A stretch of DNA of 33,711 nucleotides from Gemmatimonadaceae bacterium (GCA_013697785.1 JACCWE010000118.1:1-33711), one strand, 5' to 3'. Counted from the first letter of the stretch, positions 1 to 9,090 are shown. The notes: generated by a model from the letters alone, not told the origin. Made by a program: numbers and translations.

Positions 1-1564
1 CCGCTTCCCCTTGTGTGACGAGGGAAGCACGGCGCGCGAGCTGCGCGCGATACCACTCGACCCCGAGCAACGGCGCGACCACGACGGTGACATCTGGGCG
101 CATCCCCTCCACCGCCTGCGCGTACCAGGCCGGGAACGAATCGTTGTCGCCGCCTGTGAAGAGCACGGCATCGCGAGGCGCGGACTCGAGCAGCGCGTGC
201 GCGACGTCGAGCGCGATCGAGCGCTCGGGCTCCGCGCGCCTGTCCGCGGCGGGCGCGTTGAGTACGATCGGTACCGCAGCGGCGAGCACGCCCACCGGAA
301 TCCACTGCGCGCCCGCGCACCGCGCGAGCGCGACCGCGCCGATCCCGGCCCACGCGCCCCACACCCAGAAGCCGAGTACGAAGAAGTAGTCGCGGTCCCG
401 CACCTCGTGCGGCGCGCTATCGGGGAGCACGCCGAATCCAAACGAGGCGCCCGCCTTGAAGTTGAGGTACACGACGAGCCCCGCGCTCGCGCATACGAAG
501 AGCATCGCGAGCGCGCGCCAACTGCGCGCGTGCATGCGCAGATGCTCGCGACTTCCGAACACGCCAAGAGCCGCGAAGGCGATCGTGATCGGCGTGCGCC
601 ACCAACTCGGCGCGACACCGTTCGAGACGCCGAGTGCGAGCTGCCAGTCCGCGTACTCGAACCAGTTCGCGATCTGCGCCCAGAGCGGCGCCTGGCGCGG
701 CCACATCCCCGCGGCGCCGTACTGCCGGCGCCCGACGACGTTCCAGAGCGCGTGCAGCGTGGAGGGCGCGCCCTCGTTGAGCCACGGATCGAATCGCGCG
801 CGCACCACGAGCACCGCGAGGGCGGAGATGGCGAGGAGCGCGGCGCCGATCATCGCGATTGCTTCGCGACGCTCGCCGCTGCGCGTAGTGATGAGCGCCA
901 GCGCTAGCGACACCGCACCGACGCCCGCCACCCCGATGCTCGCCAACCCGATTCCAGCTGCGAAAATCACCACGGTCACGAGCCGCGTGCACAGCTGCCA
1001 ATCGAAGCCTGCATCCTCGCGCTCCGCCGCCAGCATCACCGCTGCCGGCGCCGCCACCAGCGCACTCAGATGGAGCGGCACCGCGAGCGCGAACGCGTAC
1101 GCCGTCGCGATGCGCCAGCGACGATCACCGGTACGCCCGGCACGCTCTGCCGCGAACAGCGTCAGCATCACGAGCAGCAGCACGCTCGCGTACACCTCTG
1201 TCTCCGTCGCGTTCGACCACACCGTGAACATCCCGCCGGCGCACAGCGCCCCCGCGAGCGCCATCGCGCGCGCGTTCGTCGCGCGCACGATGAAAATCGC
1301 GAGCAACCCGCCCGCCGCCGCCGTGCTCGCAGCCGAGAACAAATTCGTCGCGAGCGCTGTGCCGAGGAATGGAAGCGCGAGCGACCACGCGCGCGCGAGC
1401 AGCACGTAGAGCGGCGTCCCCGGCTGATGCGGAATTCCGAACGTGCGCACCGCAGCGAGCAGCTCGCCCGCGTCCCACATGGTGAGCCCCGGCGCCAGCG
1501 TCCCGACGTACGCGGCGAAGAGAACGGCCGCGGCTCCCGCCGAAACTCGAGTGGCGGAGCTCAG
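1..1564 (-). CDS. DUF2723 family multi-pass membrane protein, partial (runs off the window)
   Basis: About 521 codons are visible and the 3' end lies beyond base 1. Near the N-terminus the protein carries the segments TMWDAGELLAAVRTFGIPH and PGTPLYVLLA. These match the conserved D-x-GE...HxPGxPLY signature of DUF2723 proteins, which are GT-C-like membrane proteins related to protein O-mannosyltransferases. Many hydrophobic helices follow, separated by Arg-rich loops, and there is a late DRDYFF segment. The role is probably transfer of sugar from a lipid-linked donor at the cytoplasmic membrane, but the substrate is unknown. The open frame begins inside cdaA and contains no ATG, GTG or TTG before the conserved region. 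The best start is a CTG at 1564 that overlaps the cdaA TGA as CTGA, so translational coupling is likely. It is the last visible gene of the tilS-hpt-ftsH-folP-cdaA chain. Family call is fairly sure; the start is not. Confidence 0.8.
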   Translation of the reverse strand, partial: MSSATRVSAGAAAVLFAAYVGTLAPGLTMWDAGELLAAVRTFGIPHQPGTPLYVLLARAWSLALPFLGTALATNLFSAASTAAAGGLLAIFIVRATNARAMALAGALCAGGMFTVWSNATETEVYASVLLLVMLTLFAAERAGRTGDRRWRIATAYAFALAVPLHLSALVAAPAAVMLAAEREDAGFDWQLCTRLVTVVIFAAGIGLASIGVAGVGAVSLALALITTRSGERREAIAMIGAALLAISALAVLVVRARFDPWLNEGAPSTLHALWNVVGRRQYGAAGMWPRQAPLWAQIANWFEYADWQLALGVSNGVAPSWWRTPITIAFAALGVFGSREHLRMHARSWRALAMLFVCASAGLVVYLNFKAGASFGFGVLPDSAPHEVRDRDYFFVLGFWVWGAWAGIGAVALARCAGAQWIPVGVLAAAVPIVLNAPAADRRAEPERSIALDVAHALLESAPRDAVLFTGGDNDSFPAWYAQAVEGMRPDVTVVVAPLLGVEWYRAQLARRASLVTQGEA

Positions 1565-2361
1565 CCTGGGTGGTGGAGCAGCGGATGCTCCGCCGTGGGA
1601 CGCGGCTTCCCGCCCGCGATGATGTCGCGCAGCTGCGGCGTCGTGAGACCGCGCGTCAGCTTCCCGTCATCCGCCACCGAGATCTGCGCCGTCTCCTCGC
1701 TCACCACGATCACGAGCGCGTCGCTCTCCTCGGAGAGCCCGAGTGCGGCGCGATGCCGCGTGCCGAGCGTGCGATCGAAGTTCTGCGCCTGCGACAGCGG
1801 AAGGATGCACCCTGCCCCGACGATCGTGTCGCCGCGGATGATCACCGCCCCATCGTGCAGCGGCGAGTACGGGGTGAAGATCGTCGCGAGCAGATCGGCG
1901 CTCACCTTCGCCTGCATCTCCTTGCCGCTCTGCACGAAGTCGCCAAGCGCGATCTCGCGCTCGAGCACGATGATACAGCCGATCCCGGAACGGCTCAGCC
2001 GCTCCACCGCATCGGCGACCTCTTCCGCGACCTCGCTCACTTCCATGCGCCTGAAGAAGCGCGTCACGCGTGACTGGCCGAGGTGTGCGAGCGCCGCGCG
2101 CAGCTCCGGCTGGAAGATCACGAGCGCCGCGAAGGCGCCGTACGTGAAGACGATGCCCAGGAGGTAGGTGATCATCGTGAACTTGAACACCCATGCCAGC
2201 GCATACGTCAGCACGAGCACCACGATTCCGATGAGCATCTGCACCGCCCGCGTCCCGTGCAGCAGGAGCAGCAGGCGATAGACGCCATACGCCACCACCA
2301 CGACCTCGATCGCGTCGCGCCAGCCGAAGGCGAGAAAGCGCAGCTGTTCGAACATCGTCAC
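1561..2361 (-). CDS. cdaA: Diadenylate cyclase (c-di-AMP synthase), CdaA type
   Basis: The 266-residue membrane enzyme condenses two ATP into cyclic di-AMP. Three hydrophobic helices fill residues 15-85 and are followed by a short coiled linker. The cytosolic DAC domain has both catalytic motifs: SPLHDGAVII (DGA at 170-172) and GTRHRAALG (about 200-208), the latter contacting ATP phosphates. Length and order match CdaA/DacA of Firmicutes. The GTG start at 2361 overlaps the folP stop (GTGA) and has a GAGG seven bases upstream; an ATG at 2355 is the alternative. No cdaR (YbbR) partner is visible next to it, since the following gene is the DUF2723 protein. In well-studied bacteria c-di-AMP controls potassium and osmolyte uptake, which makes the KdpE/KdpD-like pair at 10808-12979 worth relating to it, although no direct link is shown by the sequence. 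Confidence 0.95.
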   Translation of the reverse strand: MTMFEQLRFLAFGWRDAIEVVVVAYGVYRLLLLLHGTRAVQMLIGIVVLVLTYALAWVFKFTMITYLLGIVFTYGAFAALVIFQPELRAALAHLGQSRVTRFFRRMEVSEVAEEVADAVERLSRSGIGCIIVLEREIALGDFVQSGKEMQAKVSADLLATIFTPYSPLHDGAVIIRGDTIVGAGCILPLSQAQNFDRTLGTRHRAALGLSEESDALVIVVSEETAQISVADDGKLTRGLTTPQLRDIIAGGKPRPTAEHPLLHHPG

Positions 2362-3224
2362 CCGTCTGCCTCACCCAGAATGCTCCACGCCATGTCGAGC
2401 GCGCGGCGCGCACGATCGACATCGTGCACGCGAAAGATGCGCGCACCGCCCGCCAAGGCGAGCACGTTCGCCGCCGTCGTGCCATCGATTCGGTCATCGA
2501 TCGCCTTCGCGCCGCTCAGCTCCCCGATGAACCGCTTCCGCGACACGCCGATCGCCACCGGCAGTCCGAGCTCCGCGAATCGCGAGAGCTCGCGCAACAC
2601 CGCGACCGAATGTTCGGTGCGCTTCGCAAAACCGACGCCGGGGTCGATGGCGATGCGCTCGCGCGCGACCCCCGCCTCGCGCGCCCACTCGACGCGCGCA
2701 CCGAGCTCCCTGATGATCTCACCCACCACATCGTCGCCATATCCCGCCTCGGCGTACGTCCCCATCGTCGCGACGTCGCCGCGCGAGTGCATGAGAATCA
2801 CGCCGGCGTTCGACTCGGCGCACACCTCGGCCATCTTCGGATCGAGCCGAAAGCCGGAGACGTCGTTGATGATTTCGGCCCCATTGGCGAGTGCCGCGCG
2901 CGCGACGCCACTCTTCACGGTGTCGATCGAGATCGGAACGAACGGATCGGATGCGTGAAGGAAATCGAGCACCGGGAGCACACGCTCGAGCTCCTCCTCC
3001 TCAGTCACCGGCGTCGCCCCCTGCGGCCGCGTCGACTCGCCTCCGACATCCAGAATGTCGGCCCCCTGCGCGATCAGCATCCGCCCGTGCGCCGCTGCGG
3101 CAGGGACAGAAAAAAACTTACCCCCGTCGCTGAAGCTGTCGGGGGTAACGTTCACGATCCCCATGATCAGGGGTCGGTTCAATTGCAGCGCGCGTGTCGC
3201 GAGCCGCCAAGCCACTGCGCTCAC
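2358..3224 (-). CDS. folP: Dihydropteroate synthase
   Basis: Condenses p-aminobenzoate with 6-hydroxymethyl-dihydropterin diphosphate to form dihydropteroate in folate synthesis; this is the sulfonamide target. The TIM-barrel signature IMGIVNVTPDSFSDG is at about residues 20-34. It is followed by the second signature GGESTRPQGATPV, the SIDT motif, and a C-terminal R-x-H-D-V that binds pterin diphosphate. The open frame extends back to 3404, but that part overlaps ftsH and is Arg/Ser-rich without family similarity. I therefore place the start at the GTG at 3224, which gives 288 residues and a 25-base gap after ftsH; a second in-frame GTG at 3215 is also possible. The stop overlaps the cdaA start. 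The linkage ftsH-folP is a common bacterial arrangement. Confidence 0.93.
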   Translation of the reverse strand: MSAVAWRLATRALQLNRPLIMGIVNVTPDSFSDGGKFFSVPAAAAHGRMLIAQGADILDVGGESTRPQGATPVTEEEELERVLPVLDFLHASDPFVPISIDTVKSGVARAALANGAEIINDVSGFRLDPKMAEVCAESNAGVILMHSRGDVATMGTYAEAGYGDDVVGEIIRELGARVEWAREAGVARERIAIDPGVGFAKRTEHSVAVLRELSRFAELGLPVAIGVSRKRFIGELSGAKAIDDRIDGTTAANVLALAGGARIFRVHDVDRARRALDMAWSILGEADG

Positions 3225-3249
3225 GCGCGCGTGCGCCGTGCGGCGGAGG

Positions 3250-5235
3250 TCACGCCGGCGCGACCTCTGGTCCACCCAACAGCCCCGGACGCGCGGGCTT
3301 CGGCTGCACGACGACACCCGGCGCCACCGAAGCCGGCACGACAGGCGGCACGCCGGTCTTGCGAGGCGGCAGCGGATTCCCCTGCACGAGCAGCGCCGCG
3401 TCATCCGCAGTGAGCGTCTCGCGCTCCAGCAGCGCCTCGGCCATCCGCTCGAGCAGATCCCGATTGTCGATCAGCGTCTGCTTCGCGCGACCATACGACT
3501 CGTTGAGCAGCCGGGTGACCTCGGCGTCGACCAGCTGCGCCGTACGCTCCGAGACTTCGCGATGCCGCGAGAGCTCGCGACCGAGGAAGACTTCCTGCTC
3601 GTTGTCGCCAACGAGCACCGGACCAATCGCATCGGACAGTCCCCATTGCGACACGTATCGCCGCGCGAGCGACGTCGCCTTCTGGATGTCGTTCGACGCG
3701 CCGGTCGTCACCTTGTCGTGACCGAACACGAGCTCCTCGGCAACGCGCCCGCCGTACGTCATCACGAGCATCGCCTCGAGCTGCTGGCGCGTGATCGAGT
3801 ACCGATCCTCGACGGGCAGCGTGAACGCGAGCCCGAGCGCACGTCCGCGCGGCACGATCGTGACCTTGTGCAGTGGATCGCAGCCCGGCGTCTTGATCGC
3901 GCACACCGCGTGTCCGGCCTCGTGATACGCCGTGTTCCGCTTCTCGTCGTCCTTCATCACCATCGACTTCCGCTCGGCGCCCAGCATGACCTTGTCCTTC
4001 GCCTCTTCGAGATCGGCGAGATAGACCTTGTCGGCGTTGCGACGCGCGGCCAGCAGCGCGGCTTCGTTCACGAGATTGGCGAGATCGGCGCCCGACATTC
4101 CGGGCGTTCCACGCGCGATGACGGTCACCTCGACATCATCGGCGACGGGAACCTTGCGCAGATGCACGCGCAGGATCTCCTCGCGTCCGCGCAGATCGGG
4201 AAGATCGACCACGACCTGGCGATCGAAGCGGCCCGGGCGAAGGAGCGCGGGATCCAGCACGTCGGGACGGTTCGTCGCCGCGATGAGGATCACGCCCTCG
4301 TTGGATTCGAAGCCGTCCATCTCGACGAGCAGCTGGTTGAGCGTCTGCTCGCGCTCGTCGTGGCCGCCGCCGAGTCCGGCGCCGCGATGGCGTCCGACGG
4401 CGTCGATCTCATCGATGAAGATGATGCACGGAGCGTGCGCCTTCCCCTGCTCGAAGAGATCGCGTACACGGCTCGCGCCGACGCCCACGAACATCTCGAC
4501 GAAGTCCGAGCCGGACATCGAGAAGAACGGACGTCCCGCTTCGCCGGCAACCGCACGAGCGAGCAGCGTCTTGCCCGTTCCCGGAGGACCGACGAGCAGT
4601 ACACCCTTCGGCAGTCGTCCGCCGAGTCGGGTGTACTTCTGTGGATCGCGGAGGAACTCTATGATCTCCTCGAGCTCTTCCTTCGCCTCGTCTGCACCCG
4701 CGACATCCGCGAACGTCACCTTGGGCGTGTCGCCCGTGAGCAGCTTCGCCTTGCTCTTGCCGAAGCTGAACGCCTTGGCGCCCCCCGCCTGCATCTGGCG
4801 GAAGATGAAGATGAAGATGCCGAGCACGAGGAAAAACGGGAGGAACGTGAGCAGCTGTCCGACGACGGAGGGCTTCGCGTCAGTGGCGCTGATCTCGACG
4901 TTCTTCGCGCGCAGGCGCTCGATCTCCTTCGGATCGTTCGCCATCGGGAGATGCACGGAAAAGTGCAACACGTCCTTCGCCGCGGCCGCACTCGGGACTT
5001 TGTGGCGGAAGTCTCCGTTGATGACCTTCCCTTCCTGGATCGAGATCTTCTGAACGTTGTCCAGATCGAGCTGCTGGCTGTACGTCGAGTAATCGATCTC
5101 GGTCATCTGATCGCGCGCGCCGTTGACCTGCATGAAGACGATAGGGATCAGGATGACGATGATCCAGAGCGAGAGCGTCTTCGAGATTTTTCCCCAGCTG
5201 AAGTCGCGCTTGGGGGGAGGTGTGCGGTCAGCCAT
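3250..5235 (-). CDS. ftsH: ATP-dependent zinc metalloprotease FtsH
   Basis: Membrane-anchored AAA+ protease of 661 residues that degrades misassembled membrane proteins and short-lived regulators. Hydrophobic segments lie at about 22-38 and 128-147 and enclose a small periplasmic domain. The AAA module shows Walker A GPPGTGKT (216-223), the pore motif FVGVGA, Walker B IIFIDE (271-276) and the second region of homology with arginine fingers (about 321-339). The zinc-protease site HEAGH is at 438-442. The C-terminal tail is Pro/Val-rich. All catalytic residues are intact and the length is usual for the family. Its ATG shares one base with the hpt stop (TAATG), so the two are very likely co-translated. 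Confidence 0.98.
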   Translation of the reverse strand: MADRTPPPKRDFSWGKISKTLSLWIIVILIPIVFMQVNGARDQMTEIDYSTYSQQLDLDNVQKISIQEGKVINGDFRHKVPSAAAAKDVLHFSVHLPMANDPKEIERLRAKNVEISATDAKPSVVGQLLTFLPFFLVLGIFIFIFRQMQAGGAKAFSFGKSKAKLLTGDTPKVTFADVAGADEAKEELEEIIEFLRDPQKYTRLGGRLPKGVLLVGPPGTGKTLLARAVAGEAGRPFFSMSGSDFVEMFVGVGASRVRDLFEQGKAHAPCIIFIDEIDAVGRHRGAGLGGGHDEREQTLNQLLVEMDGFESNEGVILIAATNRPDVLDPALLRPGRFDRQVVVDLPDLRGREEILRVHLRKVPVADDVEVTVIARGTPGMSGADLANLVNEAALLAARRNADKVYLADLEEAKDKVMLGAERKSMVMKDDEKRNTAYHEAGHAVCAIKTPGCDPLHKVTIVPRGRALGLAFTLPVEDRYSITRQQLEAMLVMTYGGRVAEELVFGHDKVTTGASNDIQKATSLARRYVSQWGLSDAIGPVLVGDNEQEVFLGRELSRHREVSERTAQLVDAEVTRLLNESYGRAKQTLIDNRDLLERMAEALLERETLTADDAALLVQGNPLPPRKTGVPPVVPASVAPGVVVQPKPARPGLLGGPEVAPA

Positions 5236-5786
5236 TACTGCAAGCTCGCGATATAGGGGAGATGGCGGAAATTCTCCGCATGATCCAATCCGTACCCGAC
5301 CAGAAACTCGTGTGGTGCATCGAATCCTACGTACCGTACCGGATAGCGCAGCTGTTCGGCAATGTGCTTGTGAAGCAGAGCGCAGATCGCCAGCGATTTC
5401 GGACGTCGGACGGAAAGCAGATCCATGAGCCGGCTCAGCGTCCGTCCCGAGTCGACGATATCCTCGACCAGCAGAATGTGGCGCCCTTCGAGCACCGTCT
5501 CCGGATCGTACACCATGTGCACGTCGCCGCTCGACGACGTTTCCGAGCCATAGCTCGATGCTACGAGGAAATCTACCTGGATGGGGCGCGTGATGTGGCG
5601 CACCAGATCGCCGAGAAAGATAAAGCTCCCCTTGAGCAGCCCCAGCACGAGAAGGTCGCCGTCGGGATACTCCGCGGAGATCTCGGCGCCGAGCTCGCTC
5701 ACGCGCTGAGCTATGGTCTCCGTCTCGAATGCGATGCGTTTGACGGCGCGTCCGTCGAGCCTGGGATCAGCGATCGATGCGCTCAC
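5235..5786 (-). CDS. hpt: Hypoxanthine phosphoribosyltransferase
   Basis: Purine salvage enzyme that joins hypoxanthine (and often guanine) to PRPP to give IMP or GMP in the cytosol. The 183-residue protein has the PRPP-binding loop LLVEDIVDSGRT at about 105-116, the LKGSFIF segment near residue 51, and the flexible-loop SSYG at about 77-80. It starts at a GTG at 5786 inside the last 20 bases of tilS and ends one base into the ftsH start codon. The order tilS-hpt-ftsH is conserved in many bacteria, which supports the assignment. It most likely has no promoter of its own here. Confidence 0.95.
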   Translation of the reverse strand: MSASIADPRLDGRAVKRIAFETETIAQRVSELGAEISAEYPDGDLLVLGLLKGSFIFLGDLVRHITRPIQVDFLVASSYGSETSSSGDVHMVYDPETVLEGRHILLVEDIVDSGRTLSRLMDLLSVRRPKSLAICALLHKHIAEQLRYPVRYVGFDAPHEFLVGYGLDHAENFRHLPYIASLQ

Positions 5787-7041
5787 AGTGATATGTCACC
5801 ATCGGTCGGCCGGACCGGGCGGACGCCGCAGAGTTGCGACGGACTCCAGGAACCCACACGATCTCATCATCGGCCAGCACCACTGGCCATGCGCTCCGGC
5901 TTGCGGCATCGATCCCCGCGTCGCGCAGCAGCCCTTTGACGCGTCGTACATCGCCGCCTGCCGGAATCATGCGATCGCCCGAATGCCATGTGCGCACCGT
6001 GAGCGTTTTCTTCGCCGGCAGCTTCGCGCTCCATAGCGATACGACGTCTTCGTCGCGTGCATGGAAACGAAAGTTGCCGAACGAGATGCTTCCGTGAAGG
6101 GATAACGCGCCCGAAGCCGGATTAGTTGCCGCCCGGCGCAGTATGAGCGAGTCGCGGTGCGCCACCACCTCGAAGCCACCGGAAAGTTGAATCCGCGCTC
6201 CGCTCCTCTCACTGATTGTAAACGCCACGAGACGGTCCGTTCCTCGGCGATCGAGGGTCGCGCCGGCGTACGCAGCGACGGCTGGCCAAAGGAGTGCGAG
6301 CGCGTCCGCATCGAAGCGAGCCATGGAGTCGCGCGCGACGATAACCGCGCCGCCGCGATGCACGAGCGAGAGCTCGCGCACGACGAGCGCTTCGACCTCG
6401 GCGCGGAGGGTGGCTGCGCGCTCGCCGAGCGCGAGGAGGTTGGTGGCGAGTGACGGAGCCGCGCGCGCGAGCGCGGGGAGGAGATCGTGGCGAATGCGAT
6501 TCCGGAGGTGATCGGGGCGCGCGTTCCCAGGATCCTCCACCCATTCGAGCCGCGCGCGGGCGGCGTAGGCGGCGAGATTCTCTCTGCTCGATTCGAGCAA
6601 CGGACGCGCGATGCTCGTCTCCGCGCGGAGCGCCGCGAGCCCGCGCGCGCCGGAGCCGCGCATCGTGCGCATGAGCACCGTCTCGAGCTGATCGTCGCGC
6701 GTGTGCGCCGTGGCGACCCGCGCATCACACTCGCGCGCAGTGCGATGGAGGAAACTCCAGCGCTGCGCGCGCCATTCGGCCTCGGTGCGCATCGTGGTGC
6801 TCGCGCGCTCGGTGACGAAGTGGAGGCCGAGGCGGGCCGCCACACCGCGGACCAGCGCGACGGACTCGGCCGCGTGGGCGCCGGTCGCGTGATCGAAGGT
6901 GGCGACGCACGCGATAGATGCGCGCGCGCGCGCGTGGGCGGCGTGCAGCAGCGACATCGAGTCGCGACCGCCCGAGACTGCCAGCACGACACGCTTCCCG
7001 CGCAGCACACGGTCAACGAGCTCTGGTACCATATCTTCCAT
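5767..7041 (-). CDS. tilS: tRNA(Ile)-lysidine synthase
   Basis: Modifies C34 of the AUA-reading tRNA-Ile to lysidine using ATP and lysine, which changes both codon and amino-acid identity. The N-terminal PP-loop SGGRDS is at about residues 23-28 (usual form SGGxDS). It is followed by THD-type and N-type family segments (TAHTRDDQLETVLMR, NRIRHDLLP). The C-terminal part matches the TilS substrate-binding domain (WHSGDRMIPAG, then KGLLRDAGI). The frame is open back to 7143, but that would run into the divergent small gene at 7132, so I choose the ATG at 7041 (424 residues); 7032 is an alternative. It heads the minus-strand chain, so its promoter should lie in 7042-7131, where I could not define -35/-10 boxes. 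Confidence 0.92.
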   Translation of the reverse strand: MEDMVPELVDRVLRGKRVVLAVSGGRDSMSLLHAAHARARASIACVATFDHATGAHAAESVALVRGVAARLGLHFVTERASTTMRTEAEWRAQRWSFLHRTARECDARVATAHTRDDQLETVLMRTMRGSGARGLAALRAETSIARPLLESSRENLAAYAARARLEWVEDPGNARPDHLRNRIRHDLLPALARAAPSLATNLLALGERAATLRAEVEALVVRELSLVHRGGAVIVARDSMARFDADALALLWPAVAAYAGATLDRRGTDRLVAFTISERSGARIQLSGGFEVVAHRDSLILRRAATNPASGALSLHGSISFGNFRFHARDEDVVSLWSAKLPAKKTLTVRTWHSGDRMIPAGGDVRRVKGLLRDAGIDAASRSAWPVVLADDEIVWVPGVRRNSAASARSGRPMVTYHCERIDR

Positions 7042-7131
7042 GCTACAGTCTAACTCCACTGGCTCCCGCGACGCAGCCACCATAGATTCACCAGCGTACG
7101 CACACTCAACGAGCACTCTGCGAGGATTTCG

Positions 7132-7302
7132 GTGGAAACTCACGGCCCGCTTGGCACGATCTGGGTAAGTCTCGGCCTGATCTCATTTTATCTGGCGCTG
7201 GTGTGGATCAATCTGGTCGTGCTGCCGCTGATCATCACGGCGCTCTTCATGTTGCCGGGCACGCACCTGCTCGACAAGAAGCCCAAGCAGCCCACGGCCT
7301 GA
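7132..7302 (+). CDS. Small two-helix membrane protein of unknown function (56 aa)
   Basis: A 56-residue reading frame begins with GTG at 7132 and has a good ribosome site (GAGGA at 7122-7126, five-base gap). The product starts METHGPLGTIWVSLG, then has two hydrophobic stretches of about 17-20 residues each separated by little more than a proline, and ends in a Lys-rich cytosolic tail (LLDKKPKQPTA). Third codon positions are strongly G/C-biased like those of neighbouring genes, which argues that it is translated. It lies between tilS (divergent) and lemA (same strand, 115 bases downstream). I do not recognise the family. It could be a helical-hairpin membrane peptide acting with LemA and the HtpX-like protease, but that is inference from position only. 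Confidence 0.6.
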   Translation: METHGPLGTIWVSLGLISFYLALVWINLVVLPLIITALFMLPGTHLLDKKPKQPTA

Positions 7303-7333
7303 CACTTTCCAGCGGAAATTGTCGTATTAATGT

Positions 7334-7361
7334 GCGGGACGAAGCTCTGCTTTCGTCCCGC
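7334..7361 (+). terminator. Stem-loop upstream of lemA (terminator or 5' leader hairpin)
   Basis: A perfect 10-bp stem, GCGGGACGAA paired with TTCGTCCCGC, encloses an 8-base loop. No T-run follows on the plus strand, so it is either a weak terminator of the small gene ending at 7302 or a structured leader of the lemA transcript. A TATTAA just before it (7325-7330) could be a -10 box, with no convincing -35. Confidence 0.5.
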
Positions 7362-7417
7362 TCGTCCATCGTGGAGTCAGTGCGTTTTCGTCACGGTGCA
7401 CACCGTCAAGGAGACAC

Positions 7418-8017
7418 ATGATCGGAATCGTCCTGCTCGTCGCAATCGTCGCCTTCGGATTCTGGTTCGTCGGCGTGTACAATTCGCTCATCAGTCTGCG
7501 CAACCAGGTGTTCAATGCCTGGAAGCAGATCGATGTGCAGCTCAAGCGCCGCCACGATCTCATTCCGAATCTCGTCGAGACCGTAAAGGGCGCGATGAAT
7601 TTCGAGAAGGGGACGCTCGAGTCGGTGATCGCTGCGCGCAACCAGGCGATCGCGGCCACGAGCGGCACCACGAGCCTCCCCACCGCGGGACAGGTGCAGG
7701 CGACTGCCGCGGCCGAGGGACAGCTCTCGTCTTCGCTCAGCAAGCTCTTTGCCGTGGTCGAGGCCTACCCCGACCTCAAGGCGACCAGCAACGTTGCGCA
7801 ACTGCAGGAAGAGCTGACGTCGACGGAAAACAAGATCGCCTTCGCGCGCCAGCTGTACAACGATCAGGCGACGGTCTACAACACCCGCCAGCAGCAGTTC
7901 CCCGGGAGCATCGTCGCGGGCTTTGCCAAGGCGACGCCGGCCGAGCTGTGGGAGATCACGGATGCATCGGAGCGTGAGGTCGTGAAAGTCGATCTCTCGT
8001 TGACCGACAAGAAGTGA
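7418..8017 (+). CDS. lemA: LemA family membrane protein
   Basis: The 199-residue protein has one N-terminal membrane helix (residues 2-22) followed by a helical domain. Its signature segments are VYNSLISLRNQVFNAWKQID and LKRRHDLIPNLVETVKG, diagnostic of LemA. A later segment (RQLYNDQATVYNTRQQQFPG) matches the conserved C-terminal YN motif of the family. Function in the cell is poorly known; LemA proteins are often encoded next to HtpX-type metalloproteases or TPM-domain proteins. The ATG has an AGGAG seven bases upstream. The stop overlaps the next gene's GTG, so LemA and the M48 protease are translationally coupled and probably act together in membrane protein quality control. Confidence 0.95.
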   Translation: MIGIVLLVAIVAFGFWFVGVYNSLISLRNQVFNAWKQIDVQLKRRHDLIPNLVETVKGAMNFEKGTLESVIAARNQAIAATSGTTSLPTAGQVQATAAAEGQLSSSLSKLFAVVEAYPDLKATSNVAQLQEELTSTENKIAFARQLYNDQATVYNTRQQQFPGSIVAGFAKATPAELWEITDASEREVVKVDLSLTDKK

Positions 8018-9090
8018 GCGACGAGGTAAATCTCTTCGCGCAGCAGGAGGCCAATCGCCGGCGCTCACGATGGCTGGTGATTGGCTTCATCCTGTTCTTC
8101 GCGTGGCTCGGCTTCGGCGGCGATGTCATCTGGTGGCTCTCCACCTCGAACAATGCCCCCGAGTCGTACCATCACGTCTTCCCCTGGCTGGGTGTCCTGC
8201 TCACGGGCTTGGGCGCGATCATGGCGAAATACTCGTACGCCACCGGTCCGAAAAACATCCTGAAGTCGACCGGCGCGCGCGAGATCGTCGACGCGCAGAC
8301 TCCGCAGGAAAGGCAGCTCGTGAACGTCGTGGAGGAAATGTCGGTCGCTTCTGGGATCACGAAGCCGCACGTCTGGATCGTCGATGATCCCGATCCGAAT
8401 GCGTTCGCCACTGGACACGACGAGTCCGACTCGAACATCGCGGTGACGCAGGGGCTCCTCGCCGCTCTGTCGCGCGACGAGCTCCAGGCTGTGGTCGGGC
8501 ACGAGATGGGACACATCAAGAATCTCGACGTCAAGCTGATGACGCTGCTCGCGGCGCTGGTCGGCGCAGTTACACTGATAGCGGACGGCGTGGGACGTAT
8601 GATGTTCTACGGCGGCGGACGCGGTGGCCGAAGCCGGAGCAACGACAGCGACAGCAAGAGCGGCTCGAATCCGCTCGTCATTCTGCTCTTCGTCGTCTGG
8701 ATCATCAGCTGGATCCTCGCGCCGCTCATCACGCGGCTACTCGCGATGGGCGTGAGCCGGAAGCGCGAATATCTCGCCGACGCGATGAGCGCGCAATTCA
8801 CGCGCAACCCGATCGCACTGGCGAGCGCGCTCACGAAGATCGAGAGCGCAAGCGCGCCGACGACGAGCATCAAGGGCGGCGCCGCACACCTGTGCATCGC
8901 CGATCCACTCGGCCGCGCACTGAACGGCAGCGAAGGAAAGATGGCGGAGCTCTTCGGAACCCACCCGCCAATGGCAACGCGCATCGCGCGTCTCAAGCAG
9001 ATGGGCTACGAACAGTCCGCCCACGCGATTCCGGGATCCGAGGCGGCGCCGATCTCCGTGCCATCGACGGCGCGCGTGCGTGCGACCTGA
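8014..9090 (+). CDS. htpX: M48 family (HtpX-like) membrane zinc metalloprotease
   Basis: The 358-residue product has two N-terminal membrane helices (about 20-42 and 56-72). The zinc motif HEMGH is at 163-167, a second pair of hydrophobic helices lies around 175-190 and 226-245, and the third zinc ligand Glu sits in the SRKREYLADAMSAQF segment. A late FGTHPP motif is typical of M48B proteases. A Gly/Arg/Ser-rich cytosolic loop separates the helices. The GTG start at 8014 overlaps the lemA stop by four bases. By family knowledge it cleaves damaged membrane proteins at the cytoplasmic membrane, in parallel with FtsH encoded 3 kb away. The gene symbol denotes family rather than proven orthology. 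Confidence 0.93.
   Translation: MSDEVNLFAQQEANRRRSRWLVIGFILFFAWLGFGGDVIWWLSTSNNAPESYHHVFPWLGVLLTGLGAIMAKYSYATGPKNILKSTGAREIVDAQTPQERQLVNVVEEMSVASGITKPHVWIVDDPDPNAFATGHDESDSNIAVTQGLLAALSRDELQAVVGHEMGHIKNLDVKLMTLLAALVGAVTLIADGVGRMMFYGGGRGGRSRSNDSDSKSGSNPLVILLFVVWIISWILAPLITRLLAMGVSRKREYLADAMSAQFTRNPIALASALTKIESASAPTTSIKGGAAHLCIADPLGRALNGSEGKMAELFGTHPPMATRIARLKQMGYEQSAHAIPGSEAAPISVPSTARVRAT

Noticed and set aside
3055-5256. Long plus-strand open frame (733 codons) opposite ftsH
   Set aside because: Arg/Asp/His-rich composition without any family motif; it is the antisense reflection of the GC-biased ftsH gene.
6907-6940. Alternating CG run (GCGCGCGCGCGCG) in tilS as a possible Z-DNA or phase-variable repeat
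   Set aside because: It encodes Ala/Arg within a conserved gene and is expected from base composition.
7042-7143. Longer tilS start at 7143
   Set aside because: It would overlap the divergent small gene and adds 34 residues without family similarity.
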